Positions 55,193 through 63,953 of a DNA stretch of 64,000 bases are shown here, one piece after another; position 1 is the first letter of the stretch, and every line of letters starts with the position of its first letter. Made by a program: the position numbers and the translations under genes. Location of the stretch: assembly GCA_963696665.1 (NCBI GenBank), contig CAVOLE010000030.1, positions 1-64,000 of the forward strand, in the 5' to 3' direction. The DNA comes from Roseiarcus sp963696665. Lineage in GTDB: Bacteria > Pseudomonadota > Alphaproteobacteria > Rhizobiales > Beijerinckiaceae. Under the pieces are notes generated by a model. That model was not told where the DNA came from and ran no database searches. It saw only the letters and a program-made list of their open reading frames with translations.

Positions 55193-56521
55193 TTAATGAG
55201 CGTCGGGGTTTGAACTGCCGAAGTGTGGAACGAGCGCGCCCGGCAAATGCACCAGGTAGCCGAAAGCGTGCGTCATTCCATCGGCGACGCGCTGCGGAAC
55301 CGACGGCGCCTTAACCGGCGCGACGGGAGCGGGGTTGCCGGCGCCCTGCGGGGGCTCAGGCGATCGCTCCGCTTCTTTCGGCGGCGCCGGCCTAGTCGAT
55401 TGTCGCTCAGCCTGCGCAACTGATTTTGCCGAGGCTTTCGCGATTTTGCGGGGCTTTTGCACGGATGGCTTCTCGGACGGCTTCTTCCTTGAATCGATCT
55501 TCGGCGTCGACGGCTCCCCCAATTCGCTCGACGCGGATGCTGTCCGCGCTGCGTTCGGCTTCGGCGCCTCAGCCGGAGGCGGCGCCGAATCGGTCGAAGG
55601 CCGAATGGGCGGGATTGCAGCAATTGACGCCTTGTCCGGCTTGACCGTTTCCGGGGCGGCCGTCGGGACCGCCGTCTTCGGCGCTTGAGGCACAGGCGGC
55701 GCCGAAGCGGGCGTGGGCGGCGCCGTCGCAAGTGACGCCTTTTCCGGCTTGACCGTTTGCGGGGCTGCCGACGGGGCCGCCATCTTAGGCGCCTCAGCCA
55801 GAGGCGGCGCCGAAGCGATCGAAGCCCGGGAGGGCGGCGCCGTCGCAATTGGCGCCCCGTCCGGCCCGATCCTTATCGCGGGCGCCCAGACCGCCGCTGA
55901 GTCCAGCGGAGCCGGCGCGGGCGCCGTCGTCTCCAAGCCAGACAAGGCAAGATTCGGCGCGACTTCCGCTTTCCCTTGAGCTGGCGCCGAGCCGTTGTTC
56001 GCTGCGCTGGCGTCGGGCCGCGCTTCTAAGGCGCCGGCTTGCAAAGGGAGAGCCTGCCGGCTGCCCTCGATCAGCGAGCGGGAGTCGCTCGAGGGCTTAA
56101 GAAGGGGCGCGTTCTGCGACTTGACCAGCGCCGCCGCCGCGCCGACGGAGGACTCGCCCTCCGCCGGGTCTGGAGGCTTGTACGTAAGGGCAAAGCTCGC
56201 GCCAACCACGGCTGCGCCCGCCAGCGCGATCGCTCCGGCTGTCAGTGTCCGGCGGCGGGAGCCGGGGGGCGTCGACTTTTGAAGGTCACTCCGCCGTCCG
56301 ATCGAGCTGCCGGCGTTCTCCTTGACAGGAGGGTCGATCCCCCAGTGCGAACGCCGAGTCTCCCGGCGTGGGGAACTGGACTTGGGCGCCGTCGACGCGG
56401 GGGGCGGCGGAGCGTCAGGCGCAGGCGTTGACGATTCCAGCGCTCGCCTCAACTCCGCGAGCATTTCTTCAGCGTTCACTTGCCGCTTTGCCGTGCCTTC
56501 CATGGCTCGAAGTCCTCGCAT
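55193..56521 (-). CDS. Single-pass membrane protein with Pro/Ala-rich repeats
   Basis: 442 residues. A basic cytoplasmic N-terminus of about 90 residues (AEEMLAELRRALESS) is followed by one helix (TLTAGAIALAGAAVVGASFAL) and a long low-complexity periplasmic part. This contains at least three imperfect repeats of about 36 residues built from ASIASAPP, AEAPK and AAPQTVKPEKASL-like segments. The C-terminus is more ordered (RVADGMTHAFGYLVHLPGALVPHFG) and may be a small anchoring motif. I know no named family; TonB-like or SPOR-type spanning proteins share the layout but not the motifs. Confidence 0.7.
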   Translation of the reverse strand: MRGLRAMEGTAKRQVNAEEMLAELRRALESSTPAPDAPPPPASTAPKSSSPRRETRRSHWGIDPPVKENAGSSIGRRSDLQKSTPPGSRRRTLTAGAIALAGAAVVGASFALTYKPPDPAEGESSVGAAAALVKSQNAPLLKPSSDSRSLIEGSRQALPLQAGALEARPDASAANNGSAPAQGKAEVAPNLALSGLETTAPAPAPLDSAAVWAPAIRIGPDGAPIATAPPSRASIASAPPLAEAPKMAAPSAAPQTVKPEKASLATAPPTPASAPPVPQAPKTAVPTAAPETVKPDKASIAAIPPIRPSTDSAPPPAEAPKPNAARTASASSELGEPSTPKIDSRKKPSEKPSVQKPRKIAKASAKSVAQAERQSTRPAPPKEAERSPEPPQGAGNPAPVAPVKAPSVPQRVADGMTHAFGYLVHLPGALVPHFGSSNPDAH

Positions 56522-56832
56522 CCGATTTCTCTCTCCCCCGAGAGATGTCCTGCTCCCCGTCCAGCACCCCGATCGTTAATAATTCGAGTACGAAAAGCTC
56601 ATATCAGCGCGAGATGCTTGTCCACAAGCTCCTGCTAAATATGTCGAATTGAGGGTTGTCCGCCCCGCGTGGTCGCCGGCGGCGCGTTCATCGCCGACAC
56701 GCCCGGTCCTCAGCGGTGAGCGGTTGACGTCGTCAGACGTCTTCCGTTGGGCGCGACGTTGTCGCTTCGCTCCTTTGGTGCAACTAGAACGTGTTTTCGT
56801 CTGAGCAGGCCGACGCGCCTATTGAACAAAAG

Positions 56833-57000
56833 GCTCTTATAGCGCTAGCTGTTGGTCGGCTGCTTCCGACTCGCCTCGGAGCCTCTGCCGTCCTGGCCGG
56901 GCTTGACCCGGCCGTCCACGCCGCGCCGCCTCAGAGACGACCCCGGCAGCGCGTCGGATAGTCGCAAGGGCCTCAGAAACAACGCTTTGTGACCTCGTCG
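56833..57000 (+). repeat. Dispersed repeat B, copy 2
   Basis: Direct-orientation match to 14608-14790, with several short gaps. Shared blocks include AGCTGTTGGTCGGCTGCTT, GAGCCTCTGCCGTCCTG and GCCTCAGAAACAACGCTTTG. Confidence 0.8.
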
Positions 57001-57292
57001 TCCGCTTGCGGTCGTTCTCTGCGCTGAAACGCGTGGATGGCTGGGACAAGCCCGGCCAGGACGCCTTGGGCCCGTCTCCCGCCACACAACATGCGGAATT
57101 TCCGTTGCCAACAGTTAATGCTATAAGAGCTCAACAAAATCTTGGCTTAAACCAGAAATCCTTCGTATACTTTCGGATGACCGAAATCCTTGGGTCGCGG
57201 CAAAGCGTCGGCAGCGGCAGGAAGGGCATGAAGGAGCGCGCTAAAGAGCGAAGAGACGTTTCCCGACAACCTGCGACGCGAGTTGGAAATGG

Positions 57293-57391
57293 AAGAATTT
57301 TTTTATTTTTTCGCCCGTAACCCTTTGAAAAGTCCCGATTCCACCAAAGGAATCCAACGAAATGCAAGGACTTTTCCTTGTTTTTATTTGG
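57293..57391 (-). repeat. Dispersed repeat A, copy 2
   Basis: Minus-strand copy of the element at 14370-14465. It lies 86 bp beyond the HNH gene stop, in that gene's direction. On the minus strand it contains the CAAGGAAAAGTCCTTG hairpin, CTTTTCAAAGGGTTAC and an AT-rich end. Confidence 0.8.
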
Positions 57392-57476
57392 ATTTGCTTG
57401 CGAGCAACTCGCGCCTTGGTTGCGCCAAGGGCCATCCCGGCGCCTGCCGCCTGCTGCTCGGCGCGAGCCGGCGGGC

Positions 57477-58043
57477 CTATTCCTCCAGCTCGCTGTCCCA
57501 GTAAAGATAATCCATCCAGCTCTCGTGCAAATAGTTGGGGGGGAACAGGCGCCCGTTCTGATGCAGGTCGTGGACGGTCGGCTGATAGGGCTTCTTCGCC
57601 GGCCACATGCGCGCCGTCGCCGGCAGCATGTCGGCCTTCTTGAGGTTGCACTCCGAGCAGGCGGCGACCACGTTCTCCCAGGTCGTGATCCCGCCCTTCG
57701 AGCGCGGAACGACATGGTCGAAGGTGAGGTCCTCGCGCTGGCCGCAATATTGGCAGGTGAAGCGGTCGCGTAAGAAAACGTTGAACCGGGTGAAGGCGGG
57801 AAAGCGGGTCGGCTTGACGTAGCTCTTGAGCGACACCACCGAGGGCAGGCGCATCTCGAAGCTCGGGCTGCGCACCAGCGTGTCGTATTCCGACAGGATG
57901 TTGACCCGGTCGAGGAAGACCGCCTTGATCGCGTCCTGCCAGCACCAGATCGACAACGGATAATAGCTGAGCGGACGGAAGTCCGCGTTCAAGACGAGGG
58001 CCGGGCAATTCGCCGGCGAGACTGACCGAACATGAACCGTCAA
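57477..58043 (-). CDS. HNH endonuclease
   Basis: 188 residues. The HNH domain is RFTCQYCGQREDLTFDHVVP followed by RSKGGITTWENVVAACSECN and LKKA: two CxxC zinc pairs with the catalytic DHVxP and N. The N-terminal part (ALVLNADFRPLSYYPLSIWCW, LKSYVKPTRFPAFTRFNVFL) matches the widespread chromosomal HNH family of rhizobia and actinobacteria. Its biological substrate is not established, and there is no methylase or phage gene beside it, so restriction is not supported. A longer overlapping frame (58152-57241) is a shadow. Confidence 0.92.
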   Translation of the reverse strand: MTVHVRSVSPANCPALVLNADFRPLSYYPLSIWCWQDAIKAVFLDRVNILSEYDTLVRSPSFEMRLPSVVSLKSYVKPTRFPAFTRFNVFLRDRFTCQYCGQREDLTFDHVVPRSKGGITTWENVVAACSECNLKKADMLPATARMWPAKKPYQPTVHDLHQNGRLFPPNYLHESWMDYLYWDSELEE

Positions 58044-58127
58044 ACCCGACGCTCCGTCCTCCGCAGGTTGCCGCGGCCGTCTCCGAATCCGGCCGCGTCC
58101 TTACTCTACAGCTTGCGTGACGCCCTT

Positions 58128-58166
58128 GTGAAGGCGCCGAAATCTGGCTCATTTCGGCGCTTTCAC
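58128..58166. terminator. Long hairpin downstream of the metallopeptidase operon
   Basis: 16-bp arms GTGAAGGCGCCGAAAT (58128-58143) and ATTTCGGCGCTTTCAC (58151-58166) with one mismatch and a 7-base loop. It lies 33 bp beyond the stop of the metallopeptidase gene on the minus strand. No clear U tract follows, so it may stabilise a 3' end without terminating transcription. Confidence 0.55.
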
Positions 58167-58198
58167 GCCCTCCCGGCCGCGCGCCAAAGGCGAATCGA

Positions 58199-58621
58199 TC
58201 ATCGCGCCGACTGTTCGATCGCCTCCATGTCGGCGTCCGAGAGCCCGAAATGATGGCCGATCTCGTGGACGAGGACGTGGGTCACGACCTCGTCCAGTGT
58301 ATCCTCGCCCTCGCACCAGAAGTCGAGCAGCGGCCGGCGATAGAGCCAGATCATGTTGGGCAATTCGCCCGTCTCTTCGGTTGCGCCGCGCTGAGCGAGC
58401 CCGCGGCCGCGAAAAAGGCCCAAGAGGTCAAACTCGCTCTCGGCGTCCATCTCGTTGAGCGTCTCGTCGTCCGGGAAATCGGTGACCTGGATGACGAGAC
58501 CGTCGCTGAGCCGCCGGAATGAATCCGGCAGCCGTTCGAATGCGGCCCGGGCGAGGGCGTCGATGTCTTCCGATGTTGGAGCGCGTAGCGAGGAGAGGCC
58601 GCTCAGCGCTTCGGCGGTCAC
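58199..58621 (-). CDS. Zincin-like metallopeptidase family protein
   Basis: 140 residues. The zinc motif is VLVHEIGHHFGLSDADM (HExxHxxGxxD). The N-terminus (IDALARAAFERLPDSFRRLSDG) and the acidic middle fit the short Zincin_1/PF06262 family often annotated as metallopeptidase family protein. The substrate is unknown. The start overlaps the upstream cNMP-binding gene stop by 4 bp, so it is the last gene of a three-gene operon with the response regulator. Confidence 0.9.
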   Translation of the reverse strand: MTAEALSGLSSLRAPTSEDIDALARAAFERLPDSFRRLSDGLVIQVTDFPDDETLNEMDAESEFDLLGLFRGRGLAQRGATEETGELPNMIWLYRRPLLDFWCEGEDTLDEVVTHVLVHEIGHHFGLSDADMEAIEQSAR

Positions 58622-59103
58622 TGCGCGGCCCGCGGTCTCGACGCGAGCGGGCCCTCGAACGACTTCACCCGAGTGGCTTCCAGGCCGTCGACCAGGTGGC
58701 GCGTCCGCGCGGCGAGGGCCGCACGAATCTTCTCGGCGCCGGCCGGGAACTCCGCCAGAACACGCCGGAACATCTCCTGCGGGATCCGCATCACGACCGC
58801 GTCCTCGGCCGCGCGCGCGCTGACGCGACGGGTGGTCGGGGCGTAAAGCGCGCTCTCGCCGACGAGGGCGCCAGGCCCGACGCGCCGCTCGGCTTTCGGC
58901 TCCGCGTCGTCCTTGAGCAGGATGATCGCGCCCGAATTGACGAAATACCCCAAATCGGCGGTTTCGCCGGCGAAAAACAAGGCTTCACCCGCCCTCAAGC
59001 GCCGTTTTTCACATGAAAACGCGATCAATTGCACCGCTTCGCGCGGCAGGAGGTCGAAAGGACGTGTCTGCCCGAGCCGCAGGACCTCGTCGTCGAGCTT
59101 CAC
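58618..59103 (-). CDS. Cyclic nucleotide-binding domain protein
   Basis: 161 residues, essentially a single cNMP-binding beta barrel: RAGEALFFAGETADLGYFVNSG, then PGALVGESALYA (phosphate-binding-cassette-like) and RRVSARAAEDAVVMRIPQEM. The canonical Arg of a true cAMP-binding cassette is not clearly present, so ligand binding is uncertain. No HTH or output domain. It is flanked by overlaps of 4 bp on both sides, between a response regulator and a metallopeptidase. Confidence 0.88.
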   Translation of the reverse strand: MKLDDEVLRLGQTRPFDLLPREAVQLIAFSCEKRRLRAGEALFFAGETADLGYFVNSGAIILLKDDAEPKAERRVGPGALVGESALYAPTTRRVSARAAEDAVVMRIPQEMFRRVLAEFPAGAEKIRAALAARTRHLVDGLEATRVKSFEGPLASRPRAAQ

Positions 59104-59813
59104 TCCGTCTGCCCCCCCGGCGCCCCGGTGGCCACCAGCTTGTAGCCGCCGCCTTCTGTGACGAGAAGCTGCGCTTCGGCCGGATTGTTCTCGATCTTCT
59201 GACGCAGACGATAGATGTGCGTCTCGAGCGTGTGAGTCGTCACGTTGGCGTTGTAGCCCCAGACATGCTTGAGCAGCGTCTCGCGCGCCACCGGCTGTTG
59301 TTCGGCGCGATGGAGATACCGCAGGATCGCCGCTTCTTTCTCGGTCAGGCGCAATTTGACCCCCTGGGGGTCGACGAGGTTCTTCGACGTCGGCCGAAAC
59401 GTGTAGGGCCCGACCTGGAACTCGGCATCCTCGCTGGCTTCATATTGCCTGAGCTGCGAGCGGATACGGGCGAGAAGAACGACGAACCGGAACGGCTTGC
59501 CCACGTAATCGTTGGCGCCGGAATCAAGGCCGGATACGGCGTCCGCGTCCGAATCATGCGCTGTGAGCATGATGACGGGGCGACGATACCCGTCCCGGCG
59601 CATTCGCTTGACCGCCTCGCGCCCGTCAAGATCGGGAAGGCCGACATCCATGATGATGAGATCGGGGGTGCTGGTTGCGACTGCATCAAGCGCGGCTTCC
59701 GCCGTCTCGACCGCCTGGACCTGAAACTCGGGATGCAGAGCCAACTGTTCGACCAGCGCCAGACGCAGGTCGGTGTCGTCATCCACGATCAGCAATTGCC
59801 GCGTTTGGCTCAT
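59100..59813 (-). CDS. OmpR-family response regulator
   Basis: 237 residues. Receiver: LLIVDDDTDLRLALVEQL, phosphoacceptor in LIIMDVGLPDLDGREAV, and the Thr/Lys switch residues in MLTAHDSD and VGKPFRF. C-terminal winged helix: LRLTEKEAAILRYLHRAEQQ, VARETLLKHVWGYN and TTHTLETHIYRLRQKIE. A DNA-binding transcription factor whose kinase is not encoded nearby. First gene of the operon with the cNMP-binding and metallopeptidase genes (ATGA overlaps). Confidence 0.95.
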   Translation of the reverse strand: MSQTRQLLIVDDDTDLRLALVEQLALHPEFQVQAVETAEAALDAVATSTPDLIIMDVGLPDLDGREAVKRMRRDGYRRPVIMLTAHDSDADAVSGLDSGANDYVGKPFRFVVLLARIRSQLRQYEASEDAEFQVGPYTFRPTSKNLVDPQGVKLRLTEKEAAILRYLHRAEQQPVARETLLKHVWGYNANVTTHTLETHIYRLRQKIENNPAEAQLLVTEGGGYKLVATGAPGGQTE

Positions 59814-59939
59814 CGAATTGACTTTACTCGCTGGAAAGCCCGCCGGCTACCGCAGGATTACGGCAAGCATACGGCTACGCTCCGCGCTGGAAGCTGGTCG
59901 GCGGCTCGACGTAGTGTCGCTGGATTCGGGCGCCCATCA

Positions 59940-62309
59940 TCAAGGCTCGAGCTTCAATTCTTGCGCGCCGGCTTTTTTGAGTTCGTCTTCCGAGCCCGCG
60001 AGCGTGAACGAATCGACGTCATTCCAGAGGGGAGTGAGGTCGCCGTAGTGGCGCGAAAAGATATGGCCCGATTCTCCGGTCGCGATCATGAAGCGGGACT
60101 TTTCAGGGTCCCCCAAGTCATAAAGCCCGCGAAAACCGCCTGCGTGGGTCCGGGCGAACGGCAGATCCGGGACAATTTCGGAGCCGCCGCCCCGATCGAG
60201 CGTGTAGAAGCCGCCGCTCGAGGAAACGCTGAGATCGCTCAGCCGGTCAAGAACCGGAACATGGCTGAAGACCTGGTGCCGAAGCACCGCTCTGTGCTCA
60301 GAGCCCCAGGTCCAACGGCTCATATCGGCGCCGTCGCGCTTGACGAGCAAGGCCAGTCCGTCGTCGAGGGCGCGCCCGAGCGCCTTACGGCAGTCTGTAT
60401 CGGCCCGGCCCGGAGAGTCGCACCACTCAGGATGGTCGCGCATCAGCGATATGAGTGTCGTAGCGGCGAACGGCCCTTTCTCTTTCATCGGCAGCCCGGT
60501 CTTGTCCTCGATCAGGATCTTATGGAGCGATCTGAGAAATGCGGTGTAGATCAGCGGCTCGGCGCGGTCCTTGTCCATCACCGAGTTCCAGCTGAGCAAC
60601 ATCGCCTGCGCCTTCCGCGCCCGCTCGTCCGATGGCGCAATCATTGCAATGAACGGCTGCAAGTCCCTGACGTCCAGGGACAGGTGGTCGGCCTGCATCG
60701 CGGCCGAGGTTTCAAGGCTGTGCTTGTCGATCGCATCGAAGAATTGCTGGATACGGCGGGCTCGGAAAGTCTCCTCGTAGTCCTGGCCGAAAACTGGCGT
60801 GTGATCGTCGGAAAAATTGGCGTTGTTGGCGTTAAAGGCGAAGCCGGTTTCCGGGTTGTGCAGCTGCGGCCACTCTTCGAATGGGATCACGCCAGTCCAG
60901 TCGGCGGCGCCCGACGCGCCATCGACCGGGACGAGGCCGAGCCCGGACTTTCGCAAGGGAACCAAGCCGGGGTTCAAGAAGCCGATTTCGCCGCTGACAT
61001 CGGCAAAGACAAAGTTCTGGGTCGGGGTCTGATAAAGGCGGAGCGCATCGAGAAATTGGCCCCAGTTTCGCGCGGAATTGACCCGAATCATGGCTTCGGC
61101 CGTCGTGTCGCGATCGCCAAGCCCGGTGAAGGCGAGGGCGACCGCCTTTTGAGGCCCGGCGAAATTCGCCAAGTCCGCGCTGACGTCGGAGAGAACAGGA
61201 CCATGCCGGGTCGCGCGGATCGTAAGCTTAACGTCGGCCCCGCCTTTCACATGAATCGTCTCTTCCCGGGTCTCGAATGGCTTCGGTCCGTCGGGGCTGA
61301 GATATTTCGAGGGGTCGGAAGGATCGATGGTTTCGATGAAGAGGTCCTGAACGTTCGAATCCGCGGTCGTCAGCCCCCAGGCGATCGAATCGTTCTGGCC
61401 AAGCACGAAGACCGGGGCGCCGGGAATTGTAGCGCCCTTCACGGACCCTTCGGATGTGACAACTCGCGCCAGATACCAAAGGATGGGGGCGCTGAGTTCG
61501 AGATGGGGGTCATTGGCGAGGATCGGCTTTCCGGTCAGCGTTCGCGATCCCGCGACCACCCATTCGTTCGACGCGCCTTTTCCGATTCCGGTCAAGGCGC
61601 CAAGCTCATCATCGATCCTGTCGTTGCTCGCGTGAGTCTCGCTTGTCTCCGGAAGGGTCGTGATTGGATCCCCAGGCCGCGCGCCGGGAAAAAGCCAGTT
61701 CGCCCGCTCCTCTCCGAGCTTGGCTATGAGACGGGCGCGGAGGAGCTTCAGCTTGAAGTTCTGCGACAGCTGGTAGGCTTCGATCTTCCCGATCACCAGA
61801 CTATCGGCCGGCTTCCAGGGCTCGGGTCTATCGCCAACCAGGAGGAACTCAGGCGGGAGCGCGTGGCTTGCCAGGAAGGCGTTGACACCCTCGGCGTAAG
61901 CCTCAAGCCGCTTCTGCGCCCAGGGGGAAAGCGCCGAAAAACTCGTTTCGGCCTCACGGTAGAAGCCGAGGGTCCGAATGAACTTGTCGACGGGCAGAAG
62001 ATCGGGCCCACGGATCTCGGCCATGCGCCCCTGGCCGACACGGCGCAGGATGTCCATTTGGAACATCCGTTCGCTCGCATGCATGTATCCGAGCGCGCGC
62101 GCCGCGTCGTCCATCGAGCCGGCAAAGATGTGTGGGACGCCGTAAGCGTCGCGCCACACGCGAGCTTCGGACGACAGACCCGGCAGTCTTTCGGTCCCCG
62201 AATAGTCGGGCATGGAGCGATAGAACAGATAGACGCAGGCGAACGCCGCGAAGACGACAAGCGTGAGCGCCGAACTCGCCGCCCATTTGATCAAACGTCG
62301 GGTCGTCAC
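59940..62309 (-). CDS. Penicillin acylase-family N-terminal nucleophile hydrolase
   Basis: 789 residues. After a membrane or signal helix (WAASSALTLVVFAAFACVYLFY) comes the alpha-chain-like part (YGVPHIFAGSMDDAARALGYMHASERMFQMD), the spacer, and the self-processing serine at GKGASNEWVVAGSRTLTGKP. The beta chain has NDPHLELSAPILWYL, IPGAPVFVLGQNDSIAWGLT and FNANNANFSDDH. Relatives cleave beta-lactam amides, acyl-homoserine lactones or other N-acyl compounds in the periplasm; the substrate is not predictable here. It lies 42 bp downstream of the xthA stop and on the same strand. Confidence 0.93.
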   Translation of the reverse strand: MTTRRLIKWAASSALTLVVFAAFACVYLFYRSMPDYSGTERLPGLSSEARVWRDAYGVPHIFAGSMDDAARALGYMHASERMFQMDILRRVGQGRMAEIRGPDLLPVDKFIRTLGFYREAETSFSALSPWAQKRLEAYAEGVNAFLASHALPPEFLLVGDRPEPWKPADSLVIGKIEAYQLSQNFKLKLLRARLIAKLGEERANWLFPGARPGDPITTLPETSETHASNDRIDDELGALTGIGKGASNEWVVAGSRTLTGKPILANDPHLELSAPILWYLARVVTSEGSVKGATIPGAPVFVLGQNDSIAWGLTTADSNVQDLFIETIDPSDPSKYLSPDGPKPFETREETIHVKGGADVKLTIRATRHGPVLSDVSADLANFAGPQKAVALAFTGLGDRDTTAEAMIRVNSARNWGQFLDALRLYQTPTQNFVFADVSGEIGFLNPGLVPLRKSGLGLVPVDGASGAADWTGVIPFEEWPQLHNPETGFAFNANNANFSDDHTPVFGQDYEETFRARRIQQFFDAIDKHSLETSAAMQADHLSLDVRDLQPFIAMIAPSDERARKAQAMLLSWNSVMDKDRAEPLIYTAFLRSLHKILIEDKTGLPMKEKGPFAATTLISLMRDHPEWCDSPGRADTDCRKALGRALDDGLALLVKRDGADMSRWTWGSEHRAVLRHQVFSHVPVLDRLSDLSVSSSGGFYTLDRGGGSEIVPDLPFARTHAGGFRGLYDLGDPEKSRFMIATGESGHIFSRHYGDLTPLWNDVDSFTLAGSEDELKKAGAQELKLEP

Positions 62310-62351
62310 GGCTCGCTGGTTTTTGCTTCCGCTGCTGCAAGGCGAGGGCAG

Positions 62352-63158
62352 CTACAACTCCAACCTTATCATGACCGGAACGTGGTCGGACGGGCGCTCC
62401 CATCCGCGAGCGTCGCGCAGAACGCGCATCCATTTGACCGAGTCGGAGAGCTCGGGGCTCACCCAAATGTGGTCGAGGCGCCGTCCCTTATTGGCCTTCG
62501 ACCAATCGGGCGAGCGATAGCTCCACCAAGTGTAAAGCTTTTCGTTGTCGGGCACGAATTTGCGCAACGCATCTACCCAAGGGCCGGCGGCCTGCGCCCG
62601 TTTCAATTTGTCGACCTCGATCGGCGTATGGCTCACGACGCTCAAGAGAGACTTGTGGCTCCAGACGTCGTGCTCAAGCGGCGCGATGTTGAGATCGCCG
62701 ACCAGGATCGACCGTTGCGCAGCCGGCTTCTCGTGCGTGGCCCAGTCGACCATTTCGTCGACGAAGGCGAGCTTGTGGGCGAACTTGACGTTGATTTCGG
62801 GGTCCGGCTCGTCGCCGCCCGCGGGGACATAAAAATTGTGAAGTTCGAGCCCCTGCGCCTCGGCGCCAAGAACGACATGCAGATGGCGCGCGTCGCCTTT
62901 GGCGCAAAAGTCTCGCTTGGAGAAGGTCGCGAGCGGCAGGCGCGAGACGATCGCCACGCCGTGATAGCCCTTCTGCCCATTGATCGCGATATGGGGATAG
63001 CCCGCGTCTCGAAAAGCGCCAGAAGGGAAATTGGCGTCAGGGCATTTCGTTTCCTGCAGACACAGAACGTCGGGCTGGTGCTCGACGAGATATCGGACCA
63101 CGAGATCGATGCGCAGGCGCACCGAATTGATGTTCCACGTGGCGATGGAAAACGTCAT
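62352..63158 (-). CDS. xthA: Exodeoxyribonuclease III / AP endonuclease
   Basis: 268 residues. Exonuclease-endonuclease-phosphatase fold: FSIATWNINSVRLR, VLCLQETKCPDANFP (catalytic Glu), GDLNIAPLEHDVW, WWSYRSPDWSKANKGRRLDH and the C-terminal SDHVPVM. It repairs abasic sites and 3' blocks in base excision repair. It follows lolA by 87 bp on the minus strand, a linkage often seen in Hyphomicrobiales. Confidence 0.96.
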   Translation of the reverse strand: MTFSIATWNINSVRLRIDLVVRYLVEHQPDVLCLQETKCPDANFPSGAFRDAGYPHIAINGQKGYHGVAIVSRLPLATFSKRDFCAKGDARHLHVVLGAEAQGLELHNFYVPAGGDEPDPEINVKFAHKLAFVDEMVDWATHEKPAAQRSILVGDLNIAPLEHDVWSHKSLLSVVSHTPIEVDKLKRAQAAGPWVDALRKFVPDNEKLYTWWSYRSPDWSKANKGRRLDHIWVSPELSDSVKWMRVLRDARGWERPSDHVPVMIRLEL

Positions 63159-63245
63159 GAGCGGCTCCGGGGGAGGCGGTTAGCCACTTGCCCGGCCGAA
63201 GGGGGAAGCGCAAGCATCATTGGGTCATTGCCCACAGGCTCGGTC

Positions 63246-63953
63246 TCAGCGCCTGCGGTTGCCGAGCTGGTTGGCCGGCTGGTTCTCGTCGATGTGAAAG
63301 AGCGCCGGGTCCGGTTGGGTCTTCAGGTCGACATTGAACAGAGTGACGACCGTCTGGAAGCCTTGGGCGTCGATGACCGTCCATTGCTTCAACGCGAAGG
63401 TCGAAGCGTCGAAGACAAGCGAAAGATGCGCCGTGCCCCCGAGCGCGGCCCGATCCTCGAGCTCGATGGTGATCGTGTTGCCCTCTTGAGAGACGTTCAG
63501 GAGGTGGGTGTCGCGGGCCAAGTCGATGTGGTCGGAGAGCAGAAACTTGAGCGGCGTCTGGCCGATGAAATATTCGTCCTGGGTGTTGAGCTTCTTGTCG
63601 ATGATGGCGACGCTGCGCCCGTCGGCCACGATCTCGAACCGCGGCGGGTCGGTGTACTCGAATCGCATGTGGCCGGGGCGAGACACGCTCAGCTGTCCTT
63701 CGGAACGCCGTCCGTTCGGCCCGATCTGAACAAAGTCGGCGGTCATGACGCGGGCCGCATCGAGCCAGGCGTTGGCCCGCTGCACCGCTTCGTCGGCTGG
63801 AATCGGGGCAGGAGCGGCCTTCGACGATTTGGCCGACTTTTGCGCCGCCTGGGCTGGCGCAGTTAGATCGAGCGGCTCTTGCTGCGCGAAGGCGGCGGCG
63901 GCGAAAACCGCGGGCAAAAGCAGAAGCATAGGCCGTCGGAAGCGTATCGCCAC
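63246..63953 (-). CDS. lolA: LolA-like outer-membrane lipoprotein carrier protein
   Basis: 235 residues. Signal peptide (PMLLLLPAVFAAAAFAQQ), an Ala/Lys/Pro linker, then the LolA fold: ARVMTADFVQIGPNGRRSEG, GHMRFEYTDPPRFEIVADGR, QTPLKFLLSDHIDL and TIELEDRAALGGTAHLSLVF. It carries lipoproteins across the periplasm from LolCDE to the outer membrane. In relatives it follows ftsK, which would lie beyond the right edge. Confidence 0.93.
   Translation of the reverse strand: MAIRFRRPMLLLLPAVFAAAAFAQQEPLDLTAPAQAAQKSAKSSKAAPAPIPADEAVQRANAWLDAARVMTADFVQIGPNGRRSEGQLSVSRPGHMRFEYTDPPRFEIVADGRSVAIIDKKLNTQDEYFIGQTPLKFLLSDHIDLARDTHLLNVSQEGNTITIELEDRAALGGTAHLSLVFDASTFALKQWTVIDAQGFQTVVTLFNVDLKTQPDPALFHIDENQPANQLGNRRR

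Larger units (their letters stand above)
56522..57476. other. 955-bp repeat-rich intergenic region
   Basis: It contains repeats B (56833-57000) and A (57293-57391). It also has an inverted pair CGTCCTGGCCGGGCTTGACC (from 56891) and GACAAGCCCGGCCAGGACG (to 57062) that could fold into a long hairpin. No gene is supported; open frames here are repeat translations. Confidence 0.7.

Noticed and set aside
57477..58043. HNH gene as part of a restriction or defence island
   Set aside because: No methyltransferase, helicase or phage gene is nearby, and the protein matches the common chromosomal HNH family.
59013..63866. 1617-codon plus-strand open frame
   Set aside because: It is antisense to five solid genes (response regulator, part of the cNMP gene, penicillin acylase, xthA, lolA). 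Its translation matches no family; such frames arise from GC-biased third positions.
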